NCBI GenBank assembly: GCA_028291485.1
Contig: JAQGHZ010000028.1
Span: 1 to 6,598 of the forward strand
DNA length: 6,598 nucleotides
Direction: 5' to 3'
Origin: Rubritepida sp.
GTDB lineage: Bacteria; Pseudomonadota; Alphaproteobacteria; Acetobacterales; Acetobacteraceae
Numbering within the stretch: position 1 is the first letter of the stretch; each line of letters begins with the position of its first letter. This document shows, in pieces, positions 1 through 5,550 of the stretch. A model generated the notes under the pieces. That model was not told the DNA's origin. It made no database searches and saw only the letters and a program-made list of their open reading frames with translations. The position numbers were made by a program, and so were the translations under genes.

Positions 1-103
1 TCACCGCGACATCGGCGCCGTCGCGCGCCATGGCGGCGCAGATCGCCGCGCCGATGCCCTGCTGCGCGCCCGTGACCAGGGCAATGCGTCCCTTGAGCCG
101 CAT
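1..103 (-). CDS. Short-chain dehydrogenase/reductase, N-terminal fragment
   Basis: This is the first 34 codons of a gene that continues beyond the left edge of the window. Read on the minus strand it begins MRLKGRIALVTGAQQGIGAA. The stretch contains a first beta strand (IALVTG) and the glycine-rich TGxxxGIG dinucleotide-binding motif (T11 to G18) of classical short-chain dehydrogenases. This predicts an NAD(P)-dependent oxidoreductase, probably cytosolic. The catalytic Ser-Tyr-Lys residues and the substrate region lie outside the window, so the substrate cannot be named. The ATG shares its A with the TGA stop of the upstream DapA-like gene, an arrangement typical of translational coupling. 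The two enzymes are therefore probably co-transcribed and may act on the same metabolite, for example oxidation or reduction of an oxo-acid intermediate (inference). Confidence 0.85.
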   Translation of the reverse strand, partial: MRLKGRIALVTGAQQGIGAAICAAMARDGADVAV

Positions 104-1035
104 CACTCCGCCGCCAGCTTGAGGGCCACCGGATCGCGTCGTCCAAGCCGGGCCAGCATGGCATCCACCTCCGCGCGCGTGGCGTCGGAGAGCTTCGGCC
201 CCGGCGCGCGCAGCGTCGGATGCGCGATGATCCCGCGCCGCGTCAGCACGTACTTGCGCACGGCGAGGCCGAGGCCCGGCTGGTGCTCCGTGCGGATGAG
301 CGGGAGATGCGCCTCGAAGAGATCCATCGCCGCCTCGCGACCGCCCGCGGCCAGCAGCGCCCGCAGCTTCACCAGCATCTCGGGGAAGGCGTAGCCGGTC
401 ATGACGCCGTCGCTCCCGCGCATCGTCTCCTCCGGCAGGAAGAGGCCGCCATTGCCGCCATAGATGGCGATGCGGCGCATCTCGCCCTTGGCCATCATGC
501 CGACCAGCGTCGCGATCTTGTCGAGGCCGGGCCAGTCCTCGGCCTTCAGCATCACGCAGCGCGGGTCCGCTGCCAACGCCGCGATCACGCGCGGCGGCAG
601 GATGATGCCGTTGGACTGCGGATAATCCTGCAGCACCCAGGGCGCCGGCGAAACGGCCTCGGCCGCGCCCTGCAGCCAGGAGAGCGCCGCATCGTCGCCG
701 CGCAGGCCGGCGGGGGGCGCGATCATCACGCCGGCCGCCCCCGCTTCCATGGCGCGCTCGGCCAGGGCCCGCATCGGCGCATAGCCGGGTGCCGAGACGC
801 CCACGATCACCGGCAGCCCGTTCGCGTGCTTGAGCACGATGCGCACCAGCCGCATCGCCTCCTCCGCATCGAGCTTCGGCGCCTCGCCCATAATGCCGAG
901 AATGGTCAGGCCGGTGGCGCCCGTCGCCGCATAGGCCTCCGCCATTCCGGCCGCGCTCCGCTCGTCCAGCGCGCCATCGGGCGTGAAGGGCGTCGGGCAG
1001 ATGACGCAGACGCCGTTCGCATCGGCCGTGAGCAT
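103..1035 (-). CDS. DapA/NAL-superfamily aldolase or lyase (dihydrodipicolinate synthase family)
   Basis: A 310-residue protein, close to the usual 290-310 of the family, predicted to be a cytosolic TIM-barrel class I aldolase or lyase that forms a Schiff base with a 2-oxo acid. Visible landmarks are the N-terminal VxxPTPFTPDG strand (about 11-21), LGIMGEAPKL (46-55), QDYPQSNG with the conserved Tyr138, and VMLKAED with the Schiff-base Lys164. The late barrel glycine region is YGGNGG (192-197) followed by RGSDGVMTGYAFPE. True dihydrodipicolinate synthases carry GTTGE at the second landmark. Here it is GIMGE, so the threonine relay is absent and lysine biosynthesis is unlikely. A catabolic role on a sugar-derived or hydroxylated 2-oxo acid is more plausible, but the substrate is unknown. 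The ATG at 1035 is supported by a strong GGAGGAG ribosome site. The gene is divergent from the PuuE-like gene and coupled to the downstream dehydrogenase. Confidence 0.88.
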   Translation of the reverse strand: MLTADANGVCVICPTPFTPDGALDERSAAGMAEAYAATGATGLTILGIMGEAPKLDAEEAMRLVRIVLKHANGLPVIVGVSAPGYAPMRALAERAMEAGAAGVMIAPPAGLRGDDAALSWLQGAAEAVSPAPWVLQDYPQSNGIILPPRVIAALAADPRCVMLKAEDWPGLDKIATLVGMMAKGEMRRIAIYGGNGGLFLPEETMRGSDGVMTGYAFPEMLVKLRALLAAGGREAAMDLFEAHLPLIRTEHQPGLGLAVRKYVLTRRGIIAHPTLRAPGPKLSDATRAEVDAMLARLGRRDPVALKLAAE

Positions 1036-1097
1036 GGGACTTCTCCTCCAAGGCGTGGAAAACTAAACCCGATGTGAGCCGCTGCGAAGGACGGATG
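1036..1097. promoter_or_regulatory. Divergent intergenic region between the DapA-like and PuuE-like genes
   Basis: These 62 bases must carry the start signals for two divergent transcripts unless promoters lie inside coding sequence. The only AT-rich patch is near 1057-1069, and I cannot assign convincing -35/-10 boxes on either strand. The layout itself suggests shared control of the two flanking units by one regulator (inference). The entry marks the region, not a proven promoter. Confidence 0.3.
1043..1049 (-). promoter_or_regulatory. Ribosome binding site of the DapA-like gene
   Basis: On the minus strand this reads GGAGGAG, seven bases before the ATG at 1035. It is a near-ideal Shine-Dalgarno match at normal spacing and fixes this start. 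It is the strongest ribosome site I see in the window. Confidence 0.75.
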
Positions 1098-2024
1098 ATG
1101 GATCTCCCCCAAGGAAAACTTCCAGGTGGAATGCCGCCGACAAGCCGCGATCTTGTCGGCTATGGGCGCAACCCTCCGGATCCCCGCTGGCCGGGCGGCG
1201 CACGGCTGGCGCTCTCCTTCGTGGTGAATGTCGAGGAGGGCGCGGAGCTTTCGCTGGCCAGCGGCGACACCCGCAACGAAAGCGTGCACGAGATCCGCGA
1301 GGAGGTGACCGGCCAGCCCGACCCCTGCATGGAGACGCACTACGCCTATGGCGCGCGCGCCGGCATCTGGCGGATCCTCGACGCCTTCGATGCGACCGGC
1401 GTGAAGGCCACCTTTTCCGCCTGCGGCCGCGCGGTGGCCGCGAACCCGCATCTGGCCCGCGCGCCGGCGGAGGCCGGGCATGAGGTCAGCGCCCATGGCT
1501 GGCGCTGGGAGAGCCTCGCCAACATGCCCGAGGCGCAGGAGCGCGCGGTGATCGCCGGCACGATCGACGCCATCGTAAAGGCCGTCGGCACGCGGCCCGT
1601 CGGCTGGCACACGCGCTCCGCCGCCTCGATGAACACGCGGCGCCTGCTGCTGGAGGAGGGCGGCTTCCTCTACGACAGCGACGTCTATGACGACGACCTG
1701 TCGCGCATGGGCGCGCCTGGACATGTCATCCTGCCCTATTCCTTCGACACCAACGACATGCGCTTCTCGCCCGGCGGCGGCTTCGTGCAACCGGAGGACT
1801 TCTCCCGCTATTGTATCGGCGCGATCGACTGGCTCATGCACGAGGGAAAGACGGCGCCGAAGATGCTCTCCATCGGGCTGCACCTGCGGATCATCGGCCG
1901 GCCGGGCCGCATGCCCGGCCTCGCCGCGCTACTGGAGCACGTGGCGAAGACGCCGGGCATCTGGGTCGCGCCGCGGCGCGAGATTGCGACGCATTGGTTG
2001 AAAATCGCCCAGGAAAGGCCTTGA
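1098..2024 (+). CDS. PuuE-like polysaccharide deacetylase-fold protein (allantoinase-type NodB family)
   Basis: A 308-residue NodB-fold protein that most resembles PuuE, the metal-independent allantoinase of the polysaccharide deacetylase superfamily, which is also about 308 residues. Landmarks are RDLVGYGRNPPDPRWPGGAR (17-36), FVVNVEEGAE (41-50), EVSAHGWRWE (129-138), PVGWHTRSAASMNTRRL (167-183), LYDSDVYDDDL (191-201) and GLHLRIIGRPGR (260-271). In metal-dependent deacetylases motif 1 carries an Asp pair and motif 2 is HxxxH. Here motif 1 is N44-V-E46-E47, and the second His is Trp137, as in the PuuE group. No signal peptide is evident, so it should be cytosolic. Ring opening of allantoin or a related amide is the likeliest chemistry, but sugar deacetylation cannot be excluded. 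I prefer the ATG at 1098, preceded by AAGGA with six-base spacing. The ATG at 1095 or a GTG at 1074 would add one or eight residues. gtrB follows 21 bases downstream. Confidence 0.82.
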   Translation: MDLPQGKLPGGMPPTSRDLVGYGRNPPDPRWPGGARLALSFVVNVEEGAELSLASGDTRNESVHEIREEVTGQPDPCMETHYAYGARAGIWRILDAFDATGVKATFSACGRAVAANPHLARAPAEAGHEVSAHGWRWESLANMPEAQERAVIAGTIDAIVKAVGTRPVGWHTRSAASMNTRRLLLEEGGFLYDSDVYDDDLSRMGAPGHVILPYSFDTNDMRFSPGGGFVQPEDFSRYCIGAIDWLMHEGKTAPKMLSIGLHLRIIGRPGRMPGLAALLEHVAKTPGIWVAPRREIATHWLKIAQERP

Positions 2025-2036
2025 TCGACAGCCATT

Positions 2037-2041
2037 AGGAG
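2037..2041 (+). promoter_or_regulatory. Ribosome binding site of the GtrB-like gene
   Basis: AGGAG lies four bases before the ATG at 2046, inside the 21-base gap after the PuuE-like stop codon. It supports that start and shows that the gene is translated in its own right, although it is probably carried on a shared transcript. Confidence 0.55.
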
Positions 2042-2045
2042 CTGC

Positions 2046-3038
2046 ATGTCCCTCGCCCCTGCCTTGTCCGTCCCAGCCCTTTCGGTTGTCGTCCCCTGCT
2101 ACAACGAGCAGGAGGTGCTGCCCGAATTCCACGCCCGCCTCGTGCCGGTGATGGACGCGCTCGGCTGGCCCTGGGAGGTCGTCTACGTGAATGACGGCTC
2201 GCGCGACACGACGCTGGCCGTGATGTCCACCCTCGCGGCAGCGGATGCGCGGGTGGCGATCGTCAATCTCTCGCGCAACTTCGGCAAGGAGATCGCGCTG
2301 ACGGCCGGCCTCGATCACGCGCGCGGCAGCGAGGGCGTGATCGTCATCGACGCCGACCTACAGGATCCGCCGGAGGTGATTCCGGACCTCGTCGCCGCGG
2401 CGCAGCAGGGGTTCGACGTCGCCTATGCCCAGCGCAGCGTCCGCCATGGCGAGAATGTCCTCAAGCGCATCACGGCGGCGGGGTTCTACCGCGTGATGCA
2501 GCGGCTCGGCGGCAAGGTACAGCTGCCGCGCGACACGGGCGACTTTCGTTTCATGTCGCGCCGCGCGCTGGACGCGCTGCTGACCCTGCGCGAGCAGCAT
2601 CGCTTCATGAAGGGGCTCTTCGCCTGGGTGGGATTTCCGTCCGTCGCCGTGCCCTACGAGCGGGCGCCGCGCGCCGCCGGCGAGACCAAGTGGAACTACT
2701 GGAAGCTGTGGAACCTGTCGCTGGAGGGCATCACCAGCTTCACCGTCGGCCCGCTCAAGATCGCGACCTATCTGGGGCTCGCCACCGCCTTCTTCGCCGG
2801 CCTCTACCTGTTGCAGCTCGTGGTACGGACGATCTTCTTCGGCAATCCCACGGCCGGCTATCCGAGCCTGATGGCCGTCGTGCTGTTCCTCGGCGGCGTG
2901 CAGCTGATGACGCTCGGCATCATCGGCGAGTATCTCGGCCGCATCTTCAACGAGACCAAAGGGCGGCCGCTCTACCTGGTCGAGCGGCATATCCCCTCAT
3001 CGGCAGACCGTGAGGTCTCCCACCGCCCGGCAGCCTGA
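2046..3038 (+). CDS. GtrB/DPM1-like polyprenyl-phosphate glycosyltransferase (GT2)
   Basis: A 330-residue GT2 enzyme that transfers a sugar, often glucose from UDP-glucose, to undecaprenyl phosphate on the cytoplasmic face of the inner membrane. Its N-terminal GT-A domain shows VVVPCYNEQEVLPEF (14-28), VNDGSRD (48-54), LSRNFGKEIALTAGLD (75-90) and the metal/nucleotide-binding DADLQDPPE (102-110). It also has DTGDFRFMSR (163-172) and a family-typical ETKWNYWKLWNLSLEGITSF stretch. Two membrane helices follow, near 239-262 and 276-300, with the connecting GNPTAGYPS, as in GtrB and related bactoprenol transferases. The length matches the family. The sugar cannot be read from the sequence: GtrB (glucose), ArnC and mannose-type DPM1 homologues share this plan. 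The gene follows a PuuE-like gene by 21 bases. Its last 42 bases overlap the end of a convergent multi-spanning membrane gene, which is a candidate user of the lipid-linked sugar. Confidence 0.9.
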   Translation: MSLAPALSVPALSVVVPCYNEQEVLPEFHARLVPVMDALGWPWEVVYVNDGSRDTTLAVMSTLAAADARVAIVNLSRNFGKEIALTAGLDHARGSEGVIVIDADLQDPPEVIPDLVAAAQQGFDVAYAQRSVRHGENVLKRITAAGFYRVMQRLGGKVQLPRDTGDFRFMSRRALDALLTLREQHRFMKGLFAWVGFPSVAVPYERAPRAAGETKWNYWKLWNLSLEGITSFTVGPLKIATYLGLATAFFAGLYLLQLVVRTIFFGNPTAGYPSLMAVVLFLGGVQLMTLGIIGEYLGRIFNETKGRPLYLVERHIPSSADREVSHRPAA

Positions 3039-4553
3039 GCCGGAGAGCCCCGGAAATTCTCCCCTTGGGGGCAGTCCCACCCGCAGCTCGCCGGGTGCGA
3101 GCGGCGAGGCCGACACCTCCGCATCGGTGCAGCGGGGCGGCGTGCGCCAGCGGGCGGCGTACATGGTGTTCACCGGGCGCGGCGTCTCGCTCGCCAGCAG
3201 CAGCAATTCCAGCGTGCGGATGCGCGCCGCGTCGTCGTCGGGCGCGATGCAGGCCCAGGAGGGCAGGAAGGTGATGCGGCTCGCCTCGCGGAAGAGCGGG
3301 CGGAGCTCGTCGGCCTCGACCGTCCAGGGCGCATGCCGATGGGCCCAGGCGCGGAGGCCCTCGCGCATCGGCCCGGCATCGACGAATTGCAGCAGCCCGC
3401 AGGCGAACAGGATCACGACGCCACGCGGTCCCCGGCTGGCGAGCAGCACGGCGGCGCCGATCATCAACGCATAACCGACCGGCCAGAAGAAGCGGCCGGA
3501 GGCGCGGAACTGCTCCAGGAATCCGGGCGCGGGGCCGAGGTCCAGCACGATCCGGTCGCCCAGTCCGATGCGGAACGAGACGGCGAGGGCCGTCAGCCCC
3601 AGCAGCGCCAGCACGAGGCCGAGATGCGCGCGCAGCCCCGGGCCGATGCGCGACCGCGCCACCAGGACACCCGCGATCAGTGCCGCCCAAAGCCCGAGGC
3701 CGAGCCAGTTGTAGCCTTCCCAGCCGCCATGGCCGGTCGCGTCCACCTCGGCGGGGGCCCAGCCGCCCAGGATCAGCGACCGGAAGGGCCAGACCGGCGA
3801 GAGCAGGTTCAGCGCGTATTGCCCGTAGCCGCCGTCGCCAGAGGCGCCGAAATAGCCGAACAGCGCCATCACGCCGATCATGGCGGCCGCCGCGCAGGCC
3901 GCGCCGATTCCCGCGTGGAGGAAGCGTTCGCCGCGCAGCAACACGGTCAGCGGCACGGCGGCGAGCAGCGCCAGGGACATCAGCGCGAGATAGGGATGGA
4001 TCAGCAGCGCCACCGCCTGCCAGGGCACGGCGATCCACCACCAGCGCCGCGATTCCAGCAGCCGGAAGTAGAGGCCCAGCGACACCAGGATCGCGAAATG
4101 CCCGCAGAGCGCCGCGTGGCCGTAGCGCAAGATGAAGGCCGGCATGGCGCTCGCCATCAGCGCGACGGCGAGGCCGGGCCAGAAGCCCCGCACCCCCGCC
4201 CCGCGCAGCGCCCAGACAGCAGCGACCGGCTGCAGGACCCAGGCGATCGCATAAAACAGGCCGATGCCATGAAAGCCCTCCGGCAGCATCGGGGCCATCA
4301 GCTTCAGGGGGAGGGCCAGGGCCGGAATTCCGTCCAAAAACGCAAGGTTCACATTTCCTAGGCTGCCCACATCCAGCGGCGGCCAGCGCCAGGCATCGGC
4401 CAAAAAGTGCCGCTGGGCGATCGCATGCTGGGCCGCGTCGCCCACCGGCCGCCAATCGAGCCCCGTGCGCGGCCAGATGAAATCCAGCCCGAACAGATGG
4501 ATCGCCAGCAAAGCTCCCAGCAGGCATGAGGCGGGATAGGCGAGACGGGACAC
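2997..4553 (-). CDS. Multi-spanning membrane protein, DUF6311-like, putative GT-C glycosyltransferase
   Basis: A 518-residue integral membrane protein that I recognise as similar to the DUF6311 group, whose members are usually beside polysaccharide genes. It opens with a helix (about 5-23) and then a long presumably periplasmic loop with VGDAAQHAIAQRHFLADAW (37-55) and NVNLAFLDGIPALALPLKL (67-85). The acidic D39 in the first loop sits where GT-C enzymes keep their catalytic acid. Further marks are RYGHAALCGHF (143-153), HPYL (186-189) and GDGGYGQYALNLLSPVWP (239-256). About ten or more hydrophobic segments follow. The last 130 or so residues are soluble, with several cysteines, and are probably periplasmic. 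The likely role is transfer of a sugar from a polyprenyl-phosphate donor onto a surface glycan, which fits the adjacent GtrB-like gene (inference). The start is GTG, with GGAG six bases before it; an in-frame stop lies at 4590-4592. It converges with and overlaps gtrB. Confidence 0.8.
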   Translation of the reverse strand: MSRLAYPASCLLGALLAIHLFGLDFIWPRTGLDWRPVGDAAQHAIAQRHFLADAWRWPPLDVGSLGNVNLAFLDGIPALALPLKLMAPMLPEGFHGIGLFYAIAWVLQPVAAVWALRGAGVRGFWPGLAVALMASAMPAFILRYGHAALCGHFAILVSLGLYFRLLESRRWWWIAVPWQAVALLIHPYLALMSLALLAAVPLTVLLRGERFLHAGIGAACAAAAMIGVMALFGYFGASGDGGYGQYALNLLSPVWPFRSLILGGWAPAEVDATGHGGWEGYNWLGLGLWAALIAGVLVARSRIGPGLRAHLGLVLALLGLTALAVSFRIGLGDRIVLDLGPAPGFLEQFRASGRFFWPVGYALMIGAAVLLASRGPRGVVILFACGLLQFVDAGPMREGLRAWAHRHAPWTVEADELRPLFREASRITFLPSWACIAPDDDAARIRTLELLLLASETPRPVNTMYAARWRTPPRCTDAEVSASPLAPGELRVGLPPRGEFPGLSGSGCRAVGDLTVCR

Positions 4554-4559
4554 CGCGGG

Positions 4560-4563
4560 CTCC
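4560..4563 (-). promoter_or_regulatory. Ribosome binding site deciding the GTG start at 4553
   Basis: On the minus strand GGAG stands six bases before the GTG at 4553-4551. No ATG occurs in frame between the upstream stop at 4590-4592 and this GTG, so the GTG is the best start of the membrane protein. Confidence 0.55.
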
Positions 4564-4595
4564 AGGACGATTGCATTCCTCGTGGCATTTCAGCC

Positions 4596-4622
4596 CCTTG
4601 CCGGCAAGGCCGGGATTTTTTT
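4596..4622 (+). terminator. Palindrome followed by T-run: possible terminator, attenuator or operator
   Basis: CCTTGCCGGCAAGG (4596-4609) is its own reverse complement and can fold as a five-base-pair stem with a CCGG loop. Six bases later comes a run of seven T (4616-4622), exceptional in this GC-rich window. An alternative four-pair CCGG stem (4601-4604 with 4610-4613) sits closer to the T-run. Neither is a textbook intrinsic terminator because the stems are short or set back from the T-run. It could stop plus-strand read-through from the gtrB unit, attenuate the sugar transferase leader, or be a dyad operator. Confidence 0.3.
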
Positions 4623-4743
4623 GCGCTGCCACATTCCTGCCCCAACCGGGCCCGATTGCCGCCCGCGATGGCAGGCAAAACCGCATCGTGGCCAGGGAGC
4701 GGATGATCCTCTCCCGCGCTGCAACCGGATCGGTGAGGGCGGC

Positions 4744-5514
4744 ATGTTGGCCCGGATCACCGTGAATGAGGCCAGTATGCCTGGGTTGGACGCGTTTTCG
4801 TCCCTGCAGCGTGAAGTGATCCTCCGCGAGACGCGGATGGGTGGCGAATACCGCGCCCCCAGCCTCATGCTTGCCCCGCCCCACGCCCAATGGCGCGAGG
4901 GGCTGCGGCCGCACCTCAAGCGCGCCATGGACGTGCTCGGCGCCGGCGCCCTGCTGGCGTTCCTGGCCCCCGTCATGCTGGCCATCGCCCTCGTGATCCG
5001 CCTCGACGGCGGCCCTGCCCTTTTCGGCCATCGCCGCATCGGCCGCTACGGCCATGGCTTCGCCTGCCTCAAGTTCCGCTCGATGGTGACCGACAGCCAG
5101 GCCCGCCTCGAGGCGATGCTGGCGCGCGACCCGGAAGCGCGCGCCGAGTGGGAGGCCACGCACAAGCTGAAGAACGACCCCCGCGTGACGCGGATCGGCC
5201 GCTTCCTGCGTGCCACCTCGCTCGACGAGCTGCCGCAGCTCATCAACGTGCTGCTCAGCCAGATGAGCCTCGTGGGTCCGCGCCCGGTCATCCAGGCGGA
5301 GCTCGATCGCTTCTACGGCGCCGCCGCCGCCCATTACATGAGCGTGCGCCCCGGCCTGACCGGCCTCTGGCAGGTCTCCGGCCGCTCGGATACCAGCTAT
5401 GCCCAGCGCGTGGCGCTCGACGTGGCCTATGTGTCCCGCCCCTCGATCTGGCAGGACATCGCCATCCTGGCCCGTACCCCGATGGCGGTGCTGTCGCGCC
5501 GCGGCGCCTGCTGA
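4744..5514 (+). CDS. Phosphoglycosyl transferase initiating polysaccharide synthesis (ExoY/WbaP catalytic-domain type)
   Basis: A 256-residue bacterial sugar transferase that moves a sugar-1-phosphate from a UDP-sugar to undecaprenyl phosphate, the first membrane step in exopolysaccharide or O-antigen assembly. After a polar N-terminal stretch of about 58 residues come KRAMD (59-63) and the single hydrophobic re-entrant helix (64-85) with its central Pro76. Then follow KFRSM (110-114), LKNDPRVTRIGRFLR (142-156), the catalytic Asp161-Glu162 in TSLDELPQLINVL, MSLVGPRP (174-181) and VRPGLTGLWQVSGRSD (201-216). The four-helix N-terminal domain of full WbaP/WcaJ proteins is absent, so it is of the short ExoY kind. 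The sugar is unknown; galactose or glucose phosphate is common. The ATG at 4744 has GAGG five bases upstream. The ATG at 4777 is equally well placed, so the true N-terminus is uncertain. A flippase gene follows closely. Confidence 0.9.
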   Translation: MLARITVNEASMPGLDAFSSLQREVILRETRMGGEYRAPSLMLAPPHAQWREGLRPHLKRAMDVLGAGALLAFLAPVMLAIALVIRLDGGPALFGHRRIGRYGHGFACLKFRSMVTDSQARLEAMLARDPEARAEWEATHKLKNDPRVTRIGRFLRATSLDELPQLINVLLSQMSLVGPRPVIQAELDRFYGAAAAHYMSVRPGLTGLWQVSGRSDTSYAQRVALDVAYVSRPSIWQDIAILARTPMAVLSRRGAC

Positions 5515-5524
5515 GCTAGGTTCG

Positions 5525-5543
5525 GCGCCTCCAATCCAGGCGC
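5525..5543 (+). promoter_or_regulatory. Intercistronic inverted repeat covering the flippase ribosome site
   Basis: GCGCCT (5525-5530) and AGGCGC (5538-5543) are perfect complements with a seven-base loop. They form a GC-rich six-pair hairpin in the short gap between the sugar transferase and the flippase. The only Shine-Dalgarno-like AGG (5538-5540) of the flippase lies in the right arm. The hairpin could reduce flippase translation or shape the RNA between the two genes. There is no T-run, so it is not a rho-independent terminator. Confidence 0.35.
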
Positions 5544-5550
5544 AATGATC

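Larger units (their letters stand above)
4554..4743. promoter_or_regulatory. Divergent intergenic spacer upstream of the membrane protein and sugar transferase genes
   Basis: This 190-base gap separates two divergent starts and should hold promoters for both genes. It contains a perfect 14-base palindrome and a run of seven T (separate entry). It also has a weaker inverted repeat, CGATG (4666-4670) with CATCG (4684-4688). I cannot point to convincing -35/-10 boxes. An open frame for the sugar transferase runs back to a GTG at 4582, but it lacks a ribosome site and the added residues look non-protein-like, so I treat this stretch as non-coding. Confidence 0.45.

Noticed and set aside
220..1077. 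A 285-codon plus-strand frame antisense to the DapA-like gene
   Set aside because: Its composition is dominated by His, Arg, Ala and Gln with no fold-like pattern. The opposite strand carries clear DapA motifs and a strong ribosome site.
1074..1097. GTG start that adds eight residues to the PuuE-like protein
   Set aside because: The ribosome site in front of it is weak, whereas AAGGA stands at good spacing before the ATG at 1098. The resulting 308 residues match the family.
906..1883. A 325-codon minus-strand frame antisense to the PuuE-like gene
   Set aside because: Low-complexity Arg/Ala/Gly/His translation without motifs, whereas the plus strand shows all the PuuE-family landmarks.
2029..2044. 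CAGC/GCTG pair around the gtrB ribosome site
   Set aside because: A four-pair stem is expected by chance, and the ribosome site would mostly lie in the loop.
3042..3062. Small inverted repeat (GGAGA with TCTCC) after the gtrB stop
   Set aside because: Only five pairs with an eleven-base loop and no T-run, and it lies within the coding end of the opposite gene. Not enough to call a terminator.
3333..4361. A 342-codon plus-strand frame antisense to the DUF6311-like gene
   Set aside because: Very rich in Gln, Arg, His and Glu, as expected from the antisense of a Leu/Ala-rich membrane protein. No ribosome site or domain.
4582..4743. Extension of the sugar transferase to an upstream GTG
   Set aside because: No Shine-Dalgarno near the GTG, and the added 54 residues look like translated spacer and include the palindrome and T-run. 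ATG 4744 has a ribosome site.
2947..5334. A 795-codon open frame on the minus strand across three genes
   Set aside because: It is rich in Arg, Ala, Gly and Pro, has no recognisable domain, and lies over well-supported genes in other frames. GC-rich DNA often leaves such stop-poor shadow frames.
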